The translations under genes were made by a program, and so were the position numbers. Below are positions 1 to 8,319 of a DNA stretch of 64,000 bases, piece after piece (the stretch's first letter is position 1; every line of letters starts with the position of its first letter). The notes under the pieces are model-generated. The model ran no database searches. It was given only the letters and a program-made list of their open reading frames with translations, and had not been told where the DNA came from. The stretch comes from Mesorhizobium sp. 131-2-1 (GTDB lineage Bacteria; Pseudomonadota; Alphaproteobacteria; Rhizobiales; Rhizobiaceae): contig NZ_AP023247.1 in NCBI RefSeq assembly GCF_016756535.1, forward strand, positions 3,968,501 through 4,032,500. The letters are read 5' to 3'.

Positions 1-355
1 CAGCATGGGCATCGTGGCCACAGGCATGCATGACGCCTGGATTTGCCGACGCATAGTCGACACCGGACTCCTCCTCGATCGGCAAGGCATCGATGTCGGC
101 GCGGATGGCCAGCTTGCGATTTGAAGGCATGCCGGTGCCGACGATATCGACGGCCAGACCGAAGCCCGCGACGTCTCGGATATCCTCGATCCCCTGAGCA
201 GCCAGCATTTGACGCAAATATCGCTGCGTGTTCGCCTCGCGGTTCGAAAGCTCCGGATTGCGATGCAGATGGCGACGGACCTCGATCATCCGGTCGAGAA
301 TTTTGGCGTCGATGCCGGCTGCTGCGGGAACCGCGGTATCCTCAGAGTTTGACAT
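1..355 (-). CDS. M20-family amidohydrolase / N-acyl amino acid deacylase, N-terminal part (cut by window edge)
   Basis: The visible 118 residues are the N terminus of an M20/amidohydrolase zinc hydrolase. I see the family segment RRHLHRNPELSNRE early on, IRADIDALPIEE in the middle, and the zinc-ligand motif HACGHDAH at the window edge. Such enzymes remove acyl groups from N-acyl amino acids or related amides in the cytoplasm. The start ATG at 355 overlaps the end of the upstream M24 gene by 14 bases, so the two are probably translated together. The overlap suggests the M24 protein opens or cleaves an amide and this enzyme deacylates the product. Substrate not determinable here. Confidence 0.85.
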   Translation of the reverse strand, partial: MSNSEDTAVPAAAGIDAKILDRMIEVRRHLHRNPELSNREANTQRYLRQMLAAQGIEDIRDVAGFGLAVDIVGTGMPSNRKLAIRADIDALPIEEESGVDYASANPGVMHACGHDAHA

Positions 356-1520
356 GGATGTCTCGCGGGAACTTGGTCAGGGTCTCATTACCGGTGTCGG
401 TTATCAGGATCGTCTCGCTGATCTCGATGCCCCAACCGTCCATCCACATGCCAAGAATGGAATGAACGACGTTGCCGGGTGCAAGCACCGTCTTGTCGCC
501 GGGCCTCAGGCTGATCGTGTGCTCACCCCAATCCGGCGGATAGGCGACACCGATGGAATAGCCGATGCGCGATTCCTTCTTCAGCCCGTAGCGGTGAATG
601 ACCTTGCGCCAGGCGGCTTCGACCGCTTCGGCGGTCGTTCCCGGCCTGGCCGCTTCAAGCACCGCGTCCATGCCCTCGATCACCGCCTTTGCCGTGTCCG
701 AAACATTTGTCGGCGTCTTGCCTAGCTGCAGGGTCCTTGCGAGGCCTGCGGCATAGCGACGGCAGACACCGGCGAGTTCGAGCGCGATCGTCTCGCTGTC
801 CCCGAACCGCCTGTCGCTCCACATGATATGCGGAGCGGAAGCATTTTCGCCGCCGAGGATTGTCGGCGGAAGGGCGGTGATGTCACCGGCGAAGTCCGGG
901 CTGCCGGCGATCTGCGCCGCCTGGATGGAGGCGATCGCGTCGCATTCGCGAACGCCGGGTGCAATGACGTCGAAAGCCCGCGCGACAGCTGCCTCAGCCA
1001 GGCTTGATGCCTTGCGCAAATAGTCGATCTCGGGCGCCGATTTGACGGCGCGGATCCAGTTCACCAGAAGATCGGCGTCATGCCATTTCGCGTTGGGCAG
1101 TCCGGCGACGAGCCGGGCATGCGCTTTCGGCGAGAAATAATAGGCCTCGAGCTCGATGCCGATGTGACGATTGCCCCAGCCTTTCGCGACGATCCAGCCT
1201 GCTATCCAGTCCATGGGATGCCGATCGGCGCGTTGGACATGATCCTCCGGGAAGCCAACCACGTTCTCGGCCTTCATCCAGGCCGTGAGCAGGCCGCCCG
1301 CCGCATCCATGGCGCGGCCGATCCAGACCGGCTCGACCTCCTCGATTGGAACGAGCACCATTTGAGGCGTGTAGAACGACCAGCCATCATAGCCGGTGAT
1401 GTAATGCTGGTTGGCGACATCGTTCACGATCAGGAGCTCGATGCCACGCTTTGCCATCTCGGCGCGGATCTTGCGAAGCCGCTCAAGGTACTCGTCGCGC
1501 GCAAATGGCAGTTCGATCAT
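342..1520 (-). CDS. M24-family (pita-bread fold) hydrolase, ectoine hydrolase (DoeA/EutD)-like
   Basis: This 392-residue protein has a creatinase-type N domain (TGYDGWSFYTPQMV near residue 42) and a pita-bread C domain from about 170. The usual metal-binding aspartates of M24 aminopeptidases are absent: the first position reads LELAG (Glu248) and the second reads AAGLART (Gly259). The later segment GYSIGVAYPPDWGEHT is, from memory, shared with ectoine hydrolases. It is therefore more likely a creatinase/ectoine-hydrolase type amide hydrolase than a metallo-aminopeptidase. It overlaps the downstream M20 deacylase, which fits a ring-opening then deacylation sequence. The other known ectoine catabolic genes are not in view, so the substrate is inference. 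Confidence 0.75.
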   Translation of the reverse strand: MIELPFARDEYLERLRKIRAEMAKRGIELLIVNDVANQHYITGYDGWSFYTPQMVLVPIEEVEPVWIGRAMDAAGGLLTAWMKAENVVGFPEDHVQRADRHPMDWIAGWIVAKGWGNRHIGIELEAYYFSPKAHARLVAGLPNAKWHDADLLVNWIRAVKSAPEIDYLRKASSLAEAAVARAFDVIAPGVRECDAIASIQAAQIAGSPDFAGDITALPPTILGGENASAPHIMWSDRRFGDSETIALELAGVCRRYAAGLARTLQLGKTPTNVSDTAKAVIEGMDAVLEAARPGTTAEAVEAAWRKVIHRYGLKKESRIGYSIGVAYPPDWGEHTISLRPGDKTVLAPGNVVHSILGMWMDGWGIEISETILITDTGNETLTKFPRDIHVKL

Positions 1521-1669
1521 CTTTTCCCATACCTTGCTGGATCAATGGTGCGAGCGAGCCGCCGCCTACCCTTGAAATGGTTTCGAGCTGGCGGCAATCG
1601 GCCAAGCCGGCGCATGCGCAGGGCCCAGGGCCGATATGCCCGATGACTTGTCCGCCGCATGGAAGGTCG

Positions 1670-1707
1670 TTGACTCGAGTCTAGTTGTAGGATGATATGT
1701 ATCACCC
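1670..1707 (+). promoter_or_regulatory. Promoter with palindromic operator over the -10 element
   Basis: TTGACT (1670-1675), a 17-base spacer and TGATAT (1693-1698) form a sigma-70-like promoter for the rightward operon. An imperfect 18-base palindrome (1690-1707, core TGATATGTATCA) covers the -10. A second perfect palindrome, GACTCGAGTC, lies at 1672-1681. A repressor bound here would block transcription, and the GntR gene two positions down the operon is the obvious candidate. The in-frame ATG at 1697 lies inside the -10, which argues for a start at 1730. Confidence 0.5.
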
Positions 1708-1729
1708 GATATCCAGACATCGACCGCAC

Positions 1730-3166
1730 ATGACCGTTCACCGCCTTTCGCCGGAAATCCTCAGCGCCATGGAAGGCGCTGTCGGGCAGAGCGGCATCGC
1801 CGTCGATCCAGTCGACATGGCGAAATATCTTGGCGACTGGTCCGGCGACCACCATGGCGGCGCGCTTGCCGTGCTGAAGCCGGCGTCGGTCGCGGAGGTC
1901 CAGGCCGTCGTGCGGCTCTGCGGCGCACTTGGACTTGGCGTCATCCCGCAAGGCGGCAATACCGGGCTGGTGGCGGGTGCGATCGACATCGAGGGGCGCG
2001 GCGCGGTGGTGGTCAGCCTGGAGCGGCTGAGCAGCATCCGCCTCGTCGACGCGGACAATTTCATCCTGCATGCAGACGCCGGCTGCATCCTGCAAACCAT
2101 CAAGGATGCCGCCGACGAGCATGACTGCCTGTTTCCGCTGGCGCTCGGTGCCCAAGGCAGTTGCCAGATCGGCGGCAATGCGGCGAGCAATGCCGGCGGC
2201 GTCAACGTGGTTCGCTATGGCATGGCGCGCGACCTCATCCTCGGCCTCGAAGTGGTGCTGCCGGACGGTGAATTGTGGCGCGGCTTTTCCGGGCTGCGCA
2301 AGGACAACCGCGGCTACGATCTGAAGCAGCTTTTCATCGGCTCAGAGGGCACGCTCGGCATCATCACCGGCGTCGAGATGAAACTGTTTCCGAGACCGGC
2401 CCGGGTCGAGACCGCCTATCTCGGCCTTTCCTCCTTCGAAGCGGCCGTCGCGCTGTTCCGGCAGGCGCGCCGGGCCGCCGCCGACCTGATCTCGGCCTTC
2501 GAGATCATCGGCTCGGAGTGCATCGACCTGGCGCGGCTGGTCGACGCCGATCTCGTGTCGCCGGTCGAGGCTCCAGTGCATGTGCTGATCGAACTGTCGG
2601 CAAGCGCGGCCATCGACCTGCGCGCCCTGCTGGTCGAATTCCTCACCGCCGCCATGGAGAGCGGCCTGGTCACCCAAGCCGTGCTTGCCGAAAGTAGCAC
2701 CCAGGCCCGGACGTTCTGGGCGATCCGCGAAGGCCTGGTCGAGGGCCAGGCAAAACGCGGCTACCATGTGCGCACCGACCTTGCGGTGCGGATCTCGGAC
2801 ATCCCTGCCCTTGTCGACCGGGCGCGCCGCTTGGTGGTGCTGGAGCATCCGGACTGGCTGCCGCTGGCCTATGGCCACGCCGGCGACGGCAACATCCATT
2901 TCAACGTCCTGCCGCCGGCAGGCCTGTCCGAGAGCGAAGCGCGCGCCCAGGGCGCCGCGATCACTGCCGGACTCTACCGCATCGCCGATTCGCTCGGCGG
3001 CTCGATCAGCGCCGAGCATGGCATCGGCCGCACCCGCCATCGCGTCTTCTGGGCCGGGCTGGCGCCCGCCCATCGCCGCCTGGTCACGGCGCTGAAAGAA
3101 GCACTCGACCCCCAAGGACTGATGAACCCCGGCTGCCTGCTGCCGTCAACGGAGACCGTTCCATGA
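1730..3166 (+). CDS. FAD-linked oxidase, GlcD / D-lactate / D-2-hydroxyglutarate dehydrogenase family
   Basis: This 478-residue flavoprotein oxidises a D-2-hydroxyacid. The N-terminal FAD-binding type 4 domain shows PQGGNTGL, GCILQTI and CQIGGNAASNAGG. The C-terminal FAD-oxidase domain shows YGHAGDGNIHFN and ISAEHGIGRTR, whose histidines usually bind a metal or substrate carboxylate. Length is normal for the family. ATG 1730 is preferred over ATG 1697 because the latter sits in the predicted -10 box. The stop overlaps the GntR start by four bases, so the enzyme and its likely regulator are co-transcribed. The exact hydroxyacid is unknown. Confidence 0.88.
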   Translation: MTVHRLSPEILSAMEGAVGQSGIAVDPVDMAKYLGDWSGDHHGGALAVLKPASVAEVQAVVRLCGALGLGVIPQGGNTGLVAGAIDIEGRGAVVVSLERLSSIRLVDADNFILHADAGCILQTIKDAADEHDCLFPLALGAQGSCQIGGNAASNAGGVNVVRYGMARDLILGLEVVLPDGELWRGFSGLRKDNRGYDLKQLFIGSEGTLGIITGVEMKLFPRPARVETAYLGLSSFEAAVALFRQARRAAADLISAFEIIGSECIDLARLVDADLVSPVEAPVHVLIELSASAAIDLRALLVEFLTAAMESGLVTQAVLAESSTQARTFWAIREGLVEGQAKRGYHVRTDLAVRISDIPALVDRARRLVVLEHPDWLPLAYGHAGDGNIHFNVLPPAGLSESEARAQGAAITAGLYRIADSLGGSISAEHGIGRTRHRVFWAGLAPAHRRLVTALKEALDPQGLMNPGCLLPSTETVP

Positions 3167-3918
3167 AGCAAAGACTGGCCGCCATCGGCACGGTGGAAAC
3201 GCTGCCGCACCGGGTCGCCGCCTTCCTCAGCCGCGAGATCGAATCGGGCGAGCTCAACCCCGGCACGCGGCTGCCGACCGAGCAGGAGCTGTCGGAAAAG
3301 TTCGGCGTCAGCCGCAACGTCGTGCGCGAAGCGATCGCGCAACTTCGCGCCGACGGCATGATCGAGGCGCGGCAAGGCGTCGGCGCCTTCGTGCTGGCGC
3401 CGGAGCAGCGGGCCTCGATCCGCATCGACGGCGAGGCGCTGAAGGACAGCGAGAACATGGAGCGGCTGTTCGAGCTGCGCTGCATCCTCGAGGCGCAGTC
3501 GGCGGCACTCGCTGCCGAGCGGCGCGATCAGGAGCATCTCGATGCCATCAAGGCGGCGCTCGACCGCATGAGCGGCGAGGAACGCTGGGAGGAAGGCAGC
3601 ATCGACGCCGACCTGCTGTTCCATCGCGAAATCGCGCGCGCCACCGGCAACAGCTACATCCACACCTTCATCTCTTTCGTCTGCGAGCAGATCCGCCGCT
3701 CGATCCACTACGCCCGCCTCACCAACCCGCTGCACGATCTGGTCGACGTCAATGTCGGCGAGCATGTGCGCATCTACGAGGCGCTGGTCTCCGGCGATCC
3801 CGTCGCCGCGGAGGCGGCAATGCGCGCCCATATCATCGGCGCGGCCGAGCGCGTCGGCGTCAAACTGCCCGCCGCAGGGCGCAAACAGGCCTCCAAGGCA
3901 ACCGGCAAGGGGAAATAA
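3163..3918 (+). CDS. GntR-family transcriptional regulator, FCD (FadR) subfamily
   Basis: The 251-residue protein has a GntR winged helix at about residues 12-75 (TRLPTEQELSEKFGVSRNVV, ending in VGAFVLA). An all-helical FCD effector domain follows, with histidines at HREIARATGN and EHVRIYEALVSGD of the kind that bind a metal and an organic acid. FCD regulators commonly sense hydroxy or carboxylic acids, which fits the upstream dehydrogenase. The start overlaps the dehydrogenase stop by four bases. It probably represses its own operon through the palindrome at 1690-1707, but that link is inference. Confidence 0.9.
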   Translation: MKQRLAAIGTVETLPHRVAAFLSREIESGELNPGTRLPTEQELSEKFGVSRNVVREAIAQLRADGMIEARQGVGAFVLAPEQRASIRIDGEALKDSENMERLFELRCILEAQSAALAAERRDQEHLDAIKAALDRMSGEERWEEGSIDADLLFHREIARATGNSYIHTFISFVCEQIRRSIHYARLTNPLHDLVDVNVGEHVRIYEALVSGDPVAAEAAMRAHIIGAAERVGVKLPAAGRKQASKATGKGK

Positions 3919-3920
3919 GC

Positions 3921-4358
3921 ATGCCGATCGGCGGAGAATACGCGATTTCGGATGTTTGCCTGCTCGTCGAGGACATCGAGCGCACGGTGGCATTCTATGT
4001 CGACAAGCTGGGCTTCCGGCTGCGCCGCCGCGCCGAAGGCTTCGCCGACTTCCATGGCGAGGGCGTCACGCTTGCCGCCTGGGAGATCGACCACATCAAC
4101 CGGCACACCGGCGTGTCGAAGCTGAGATCGCCGCGGCAGGCGCACAAGGTCTGCGTGGCGGTGCGGCTCGACACGCCCGGCGCGATCGACCGGCTGCATG
4201 GCGAGCTCAGCGCCAGGGGCGTGCCCTTCTACGGCCCGCCCGAAGACTATGTCTGGAACGCGCGCTGCGCCTACTTCACCGACCCCGACGACACGCTTTG
4301 GGAATTATACGCCTGGCTCGACGGTGGCCCCGGCGACTACCACGACGAACAGCCGTAG
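3921..4358 (+). CDS. VOC-family (glyoxalase/bleomycin-resistance fold) protein
   Basis: The 145-residue protein carries two beta-alpha-beta-beta-beta modules typical of the vicinal oxygen chelate fold: an N-terminal module with DVCLLVEDIERTVAFYVDKL and a C-terminal module with YFTDPDDTLWELYAWLDG. The final E of LWELY is the usual metal ligand position. It starts two bases after the GntR stop with a strong AGGGGA ribosome site inside the GntR end, so it is in the same operon. It could be a lyase, isomerase or dioxygenase acting on the transported compound; the activity cannot be read from sequence. Confidence 0.8.
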   Translation: MPIGGEYAISDVCLLVEDIERTVAFYVDKLGFRLRRRAEGFADFHGEGVTLAAWEIDHINRHTGVSKLRSPRQAHKVCVAVRLDTPGAIDRLHGELSARGVPFYGPPEDYVWNARCAYFTDPDDTLWELYAWLDGGPGDYHDEQP

Positions 4359-4425
4359 ACGACGCCGCGCCGTCGGGAGCGGCGCGCAATGAAGAAACGA
4401 CAACCGCTTGCAACAGGAGCGACAA

Positions 4426-5478
4426 ATGAGTGGGAACAAGCATTTCGACATGAACCGCCGCAGCTTCGTGAAGTCCGGCATCGCGGCCGTCGCCGCAGCG
4501 TCAGCCGGCATGCAACTGGTGCTGACGCCCGGCGCCAGGGCGGCCGGCAAGGTCGTCATCCAGTATGACTGGCTGATGTCCAACGGGCAGATCGGCGATA
4601 TCGTCGCCGTCGCCAACGGCTACTTCAAGGACGCCGGCCTGGAAGTCGAGTTCAGCCCCGGCGGGCCGAATGCAGCGACCGTGCCGCCGGTGGTCTCGGG
4701 CGCCGCGCAGCTCGGCCAGTTTTCCGAAACGCCGCAGCTCTATGCGGCGCGCGCCAGCGGCGTGCCGGTCAAGATCATCGCTTGCGGCTTCCGCACCGGC
4801 CCCTATGCCTTCACCTCGAAGCCTGCGAAGCCGATCCGAGGCGTCGCCGACCTCAAGGGCAAGAAGATCGGCATCCAGCCGACGGCGCGTTTCGTCATCG
4901 ACGAGATCCTGGCCAAGAACGGTATCGATCCGTCCGAAGTCACCATCGTCAATGTCGGCTTCGACAAGGCGCCGCTGGTGCGCGGCGATGTCGACGCCAT
5001 CGGCGGCTGGATCACCAACACGCAGGCGCTGAGCGTCGTCGGCGACGACCGCATCGACCTCCTGGTGCGCGATCTCGGACTGAGCTCCTACGCCGACGTC
5101 TATTTCGCCACCGACAAGGCGATCGAGGAGAATGCCGAAACGCTGGCGAAGTTCATCGGCGCGGTCGCCAAGGGCTGGGGCTGGGTGCACGCCAACCCGC
5201 AGGAAGCGGTGAAGAAGATGGTTGCCGCCTATCCGGAAATGGATCTCGGCTGGGAGGAGAAGACGATCAACCTCGTGCTCAAGCTCTCCTTCGACGGCGC
5301 GACCGCCAAGGACGGCTGGGGCACTTTCGATCCTGCTTCCATCGAGGAACAGCTGGCGCTGCTCGACAAGGTCGGCCAGTACCCGAACGGACGGCCGGCG
5401 GCAGCGGATGTCTACACCACCAAGATCCTCGAATTGTCGGCCGCCGACCGGCCCAAGCTCGACGCACCTGCCGCCTGA
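4426..5478 (+). CDS. ABC importer substrate-binding protein, NMT1/SsuA-type, Tat-exported
   Basis: The 350-residue protein has a twin-arginine signal (NRRSFVKSGIAAVAA) ending near ALA-type residues, then an NMT1/THI5-like binding domain (QYDWLMSNGQIGDIVAVANG, PVVSGAAQLGQFSE, DLKGKKIGIQ). Family members bind sulfonates, nitrate, thiamine or riboflavin precursors and aromatic or amidine compounds. The start at 4426 is chosen because AGGAG at 4415-4419 is correctly spaced; an upstream in-frame start has no such site. The stop overlaps the ATPase start. Ligand unknown; with the preceding FAD enzyme it may be an organic acid or heterocycle. Confidence 0.88.
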   Translation: MSGNKHFDMNRRSFVKSGIAAVAAASAGMQLVLTPGARAAGKVVIQYDWLMSNGQIGDIVAVANGYFKDAGLEVEFSPGGPNAATVPPVVSGAAQLGQFSETPQLYAARASGVPVKIIACGFRTGPYAFTSKPAKPIRGVADLKGKKIGIQPTARFVIDEILAKNGIDPSEVTIVNVGFDKAPLVRGDVDAIGGWITNTQALSVVGDDRIDLLVRDLGLSSYADVYFATDKAIEENAETLAKFIGAVAKGWGWVHANPQEAVKKMVAAYPEMDLGWEEKTINLVLKLSFDGATAKDGWGTFDPASIEEQLALLDKVGQYPNGRPAAADVYTTKILELSAADRPKLDAPAA

Positions 5479-6251
5479 TGGCGAACGCGATCGAAGCCCG
5501 CAGACTGGATGTCGGCTATGGTGTCCGGCAGACCGCGGTGAAAGTGCTCGCCGGCCTAGACCTCACGGTCGCGGCCGGCTCCTTCCTGTCGATCCTCGGG
5601 CCATCGGGATGCGGCAAGTCGACCTTGCTTCGCGTGGTCGCCGACCTGCTCGATCCGCTCGGCGGTACGATCAGCGTGCTCGGCGACACCCCGCACGCGG
5701 TGCGCTCGCGCCGCGATGTCGGCTTCGTCTTCCAGGACTCCACTTTGCTGCCCTGGCGCACGGTGCGCGACAATGTGCGTTTGCCGCTTGGCGTCGGGCA
5801 AGGCAGCCTGACGCGCAAGATAGAAGACCGAAGCGAGGAATTGCTGGAGTTGATGGGACTTGCCGGCTTGGGCGAGCGCCTGCCGCACCAATTGTCGGGC
5901 GGCCAGCGACAACGTGTGGCGATAGCGCGGGCTCTGCTCGGGCAACCGAAACTGCTCTTAATGGACGAGCCATTCGGCGCGCTGGACGAGATCACGCGCG
6001 ACCGCCTCAACGACGAATTGCTGGCGCTTTGGCGGCGCACAGGCACCACCATCCTCTTCGTCACCCATTCGATCGCCGAAGCGGCCTATCTCGGCGAACG
6101 GGTGATCGTGCTTGCGGCCAATCCGGGACGCCTCGCCAAGGATCTCGACATGCGGCCCGTCAAGCATGAGGGCAACCGCTGTTCGCGCGAGGATCAGGCA
6201 ATCGTCGCGGCCATGGCCGAATTGCGCGCAGCGCTGGAGCAGGCCGCATGA
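5478..6251 (+). CDS. ABC importer ATPase, SsuB/TauB type
   Basis: The 257-residue nucleotide-binding subunit shows Walker A GPSGCGKST near residue 43, a Q-loop FQDSTLLPWRTV, the signature LSGGQRQRVAIARAL, Walker B LLLMDEPFGALDE and the H-loop FVTHSIAEAAYL. The LLPWRTV and DEPFGALDE details are typical of nitrate/sulfonate/taurine-type importers. Its ATG overlaps the stop of the binding protein gene, and its stop overlaps the permease start by four bases. It energises uptake of the ligand captured by the preceding protein. Confidence 0.9.
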   Translation: MANAIEARRLDVGYGVRQTAVKVLAGLDLTVAAGSFLSILGPSGCGKSTLLRVVADLLDPLGGTISVLGDTPHAVRSRRDVGFVFQDSTLLPWRTVRDNVRLPLGVGQGSLTRKIEDRSEELLELMGLAGLGERLPHQLSGGQRQRVAIARALLGQPKLLLMDEPFGALDEITRDRLNDELLALWRRTGTTILFVTHSIAEAAYLGERVIVLAANPGRLAKDLDMRPVKHEGNRCSREDQAIVAAMAELRAALEQAA

Positions 6252-7003
6252 GACAGGCACCCTTGCCGCCGGCGCTGGCGATCGGTCTGCCCGTCTTCGG
6301 CGTGGCCTCGATCCTGGTTGCCTGGCAGTTCCTGCTGCCCTGGCTCGGCGTGCCGGCCTATATCGTGCCGACGCCGACGGCCATTTTCGGCGTCTTCCAG
6401 AAAAGCCTCGCGCTGCTGCTCGGCAACCTCTGGCCGACGCTGATCGAGGCGCTGGCCGGCTTCGTCATCGGCAATCTCGCGGCCGTGCTGCTCGCCGTGC
6501 TGTTCGTGCACAGCCGCGTGCTGCAGGCCGCCTATTTCCCGATCGTGCTGTTCTTCAACACCATCCCGATCCTAGCTCTGTCGCCGATCATCATCCTGAT
6601 CTTCGGGCTCGGCATGACACCGAAGATCGTCATCGCCGCGGTGATCTGCTTCTTCCCGACGCTGGTCAACATGATCCGAGGGCTGGATTCGGCAAGCAGC
6701 AGCGAGCACGAGCTGTTCCGGGTGTTGTCGGCGACGCGTTCCGAGATTTTCTGGAGCCTGCGCCTGCCACGCGCGCTGCCGATGCTGTTCTCCTCGCTCA
6801 GGATCGCCTCGGCAACCGCCGTCATCGGCGCCATCGTCGGTGAATGGATCGGCTCGGACAAGGGCCTCGGCGCGCTGATCATCCAGGCGAGCTTCAACTA
6901 CCAGTCGGACCGGCTCTACGCGGCGATCGTGCTGTCCTCATCGCTTTCTATCGCCTTGTTCGTCCTGGTGGTGGCGATTGAGCGTCGCGTCATAAAATAC
7001 TGA
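6248..7003 (+). CDS. ABC importer permease, SsuC/TauC type
   Basis: The 251-residue inner-membrane protein has about six hydrophobic helices and the coupling EAA-like loop around ELFRVLSATRSEIFWSLRLPRALP. It has the family length and hydropathy of a BPD_transp_1 permease of the sulfonate/nitrate class. It is the last gene of the operon that starts at 1730, and its stop is followed by a strong hairpin at 7029-7060. It forms the channel with the SsuB-like ATPase. Confidence 0.9.
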   Translation: MRQAPLPPALAIGLPVFGVASILVAWQFLLPWLGVPAYIVPTPTAIFGVFQKSLALLLGNLWPTLIEALAGFVIGNLAAVLLAVLFVHSRVLQAAYFPIVLFFNTIPILALSPIIILIFGLGMTPKIVIAAVICFFPTLVNMIRGLDSASSSEHELFRVLSATRSEIFWSLRLPRALPMLFSSLRIASATAVIGAIVGEWIGSDKGLGALIIQASFNYQSDRLYAAIVLSSSLSIALFVLVVAIERRVIKY

Positions 7004-7028
7004 AACTGCTTTCGATTTTGTCCTACCA

Positions 7029-7060
7029 ATGCTGGCGGCGCCGCTCCGCGCCACCAGCAT
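7029..7060 (+). terminator. Stem-loop after the SsuABC-type operon
   Basis: Two 13-base arms (7029-7041 and 7048-7060) pair with one mismatch around a six-base loop. There is no clear U-tract, so it may be a weak intrinsic terminator or an mRNA 3' stabiliser. It lies between the permease stop and the AT-rich region before the ROK regulator gene. Confidence 0.5.
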
Positions 7061-7155
7061 CGGCAGTCGCCGCCGGCCCTGCGAAAATATTTTTGAATTC
7101 CATTTGACTGAATAAATCTTCGGTGCGAAGCTCTATCACTTCGGGAGCGCAAGGC

Positions 7156-8319
7156 ATGGCATTGCGGGGGACAAATCAGGAGTTCGGGCGGCCCTACAAC
7201 CGGCGCATCGTGCTGGAGTCCATCCGCCTCAACGGCCCGATCGCCCGCGGCGATATCGCCAGGGGCGTCGGCCTTACCGTGCAGACCGTCTCGACCATCG
7301 TGCGCGAACTGGAGGAACAGGGCTACATCCTGTCGCTGCGCGAAGAGCCGAAAGGCCGCGGGTTGCCGCCGGCGACGCTCAGGATCAATCCCGAAGGCGG
7401 CTACGCCGTCGGCATCCACCTCACCCCGCTCGGCATCGACGCCGCGCTGATCAACCTCAGCGGCGACGTCATCGAGAGCATGCACAGCGAGGCGCCCAAT
7501 GTGACGCCCGACCATGGGTTCGATCAGATCGGCGACATGGTCCGCGACCTGGCGGGACGGCGCGCCGGCGGACGCGTGCTTGGCGTCGGCATGGCGCTGC
7601 CCGGCCCGTTCGGCGTCGAATCGATGAGCTTCATCGGCCCGACCACGATGACCGGCTGGAAGGACGTGGCGCTGCGCGAGCGGCTGACGGCGGCGACGGG
7701 ATTGCCGGCCTTCTTCGAGACCGACATGGCGGCCGCGGCCATGGGCGAGCGGCTCTACGGCCTCGGCACGGGATTTTCCGAATATTACTATCTCTATTTC
7801 GGCGTCGGCCTCGGCGGCGCCATGGTGCATGACGGAAGCGTGCTGCGCGGCGCCTGGGGCAATGCCGGCGAGATCGGCCATATCCCCGTCGTGTTCGGCG
7901 GCGAGCCTTGCCCGTGCGGCAACCGGGGCTGCCTGGAACGCTATCTCTCGCTCGATGCGCGCGGACGCTGGCGCGGCAGCGACGACGACTGGGTGGCCGA
8001 GATCGGACCGGTGTTCCGCAACGCAATCACCATCATCGAGAACCTGTTCGACCCCGAGACGGTGGTCCTCGGCGGGCTGGCGCCACCCGCTCTGCTCGAA
8101 CGCCTGGCGGGATCGGCGGAGCTGCCCAATTCCGTCTCGGCTCGCAAGGACCGCGCCACGCCGCGCATCGTCGTGGCGCGCGGCGGCCAGCACGCGGTGC
8201 TGCGTGGTGCGGCCGCGCTTGCCGTTTCCGGCGTGCTGTCGCCCCGCTTCGGCCAGATCTTCACCGCCAAGCGACAGCGCGGCGGCGACCCCCTGAAAGG
8301 TGGAGACATCGCGGCATGA
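7156..8319 (+). CDS. ROK-family transcriptional regulator (XylR/NagC/FrcR type)
   Basis: The 387-residue protein has an N-terminal winged helix (NRRIVLESIRLNGPIARGDIA) and a C-terminal ROK sugar-kinase-like domain. Its zinc site is intact in the pattern GHIPVVFGGEPCPCGNRGC. Such proteins repress sugar uptake genes and release DNA on binding a sugar or sugar phosphate. The start at 7156 has GGGAG eight bases upstream; the earlier in-frame GTG at 7123 lacks one. It is co-transcribed with the following transporter (stop overlaps the ATPase start by four bases) and probably controls it. Confidence 0.88.
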   Translation: MALRGTNQEFGRPYNRRIVLESIRLNGPIARGDIARGVGLTVQTVSTIVRELEEQGYILSLREEPKGRGLPPATLRINPEGGYAVGIHLTPLGIDAALINLSGDVIESMHSEAPNVTPDHGFDQIGDMVRDLAGRRAGGRVLGVGMALPGPFGVESMSFIGPTTMTGWKDVALRERLTAATGLPAFFETDMAAAAMGERLYGLGTGFSEYYYLYFGVGLGGAMVHDGSVLRGAWGNAGEIGHIPVVFGGEPCPCGNRGCLERYLSLDARGRWRGSDDDWVAEIGPVFRNAITIIENLFDPETVVLGGLAPPALLERLAGSAELPNSVSARKDRATPRIVVARGGQHAVLRGAAALAVSGVLSPRFGQIFTAKRQRGGDPLKGGDIAA

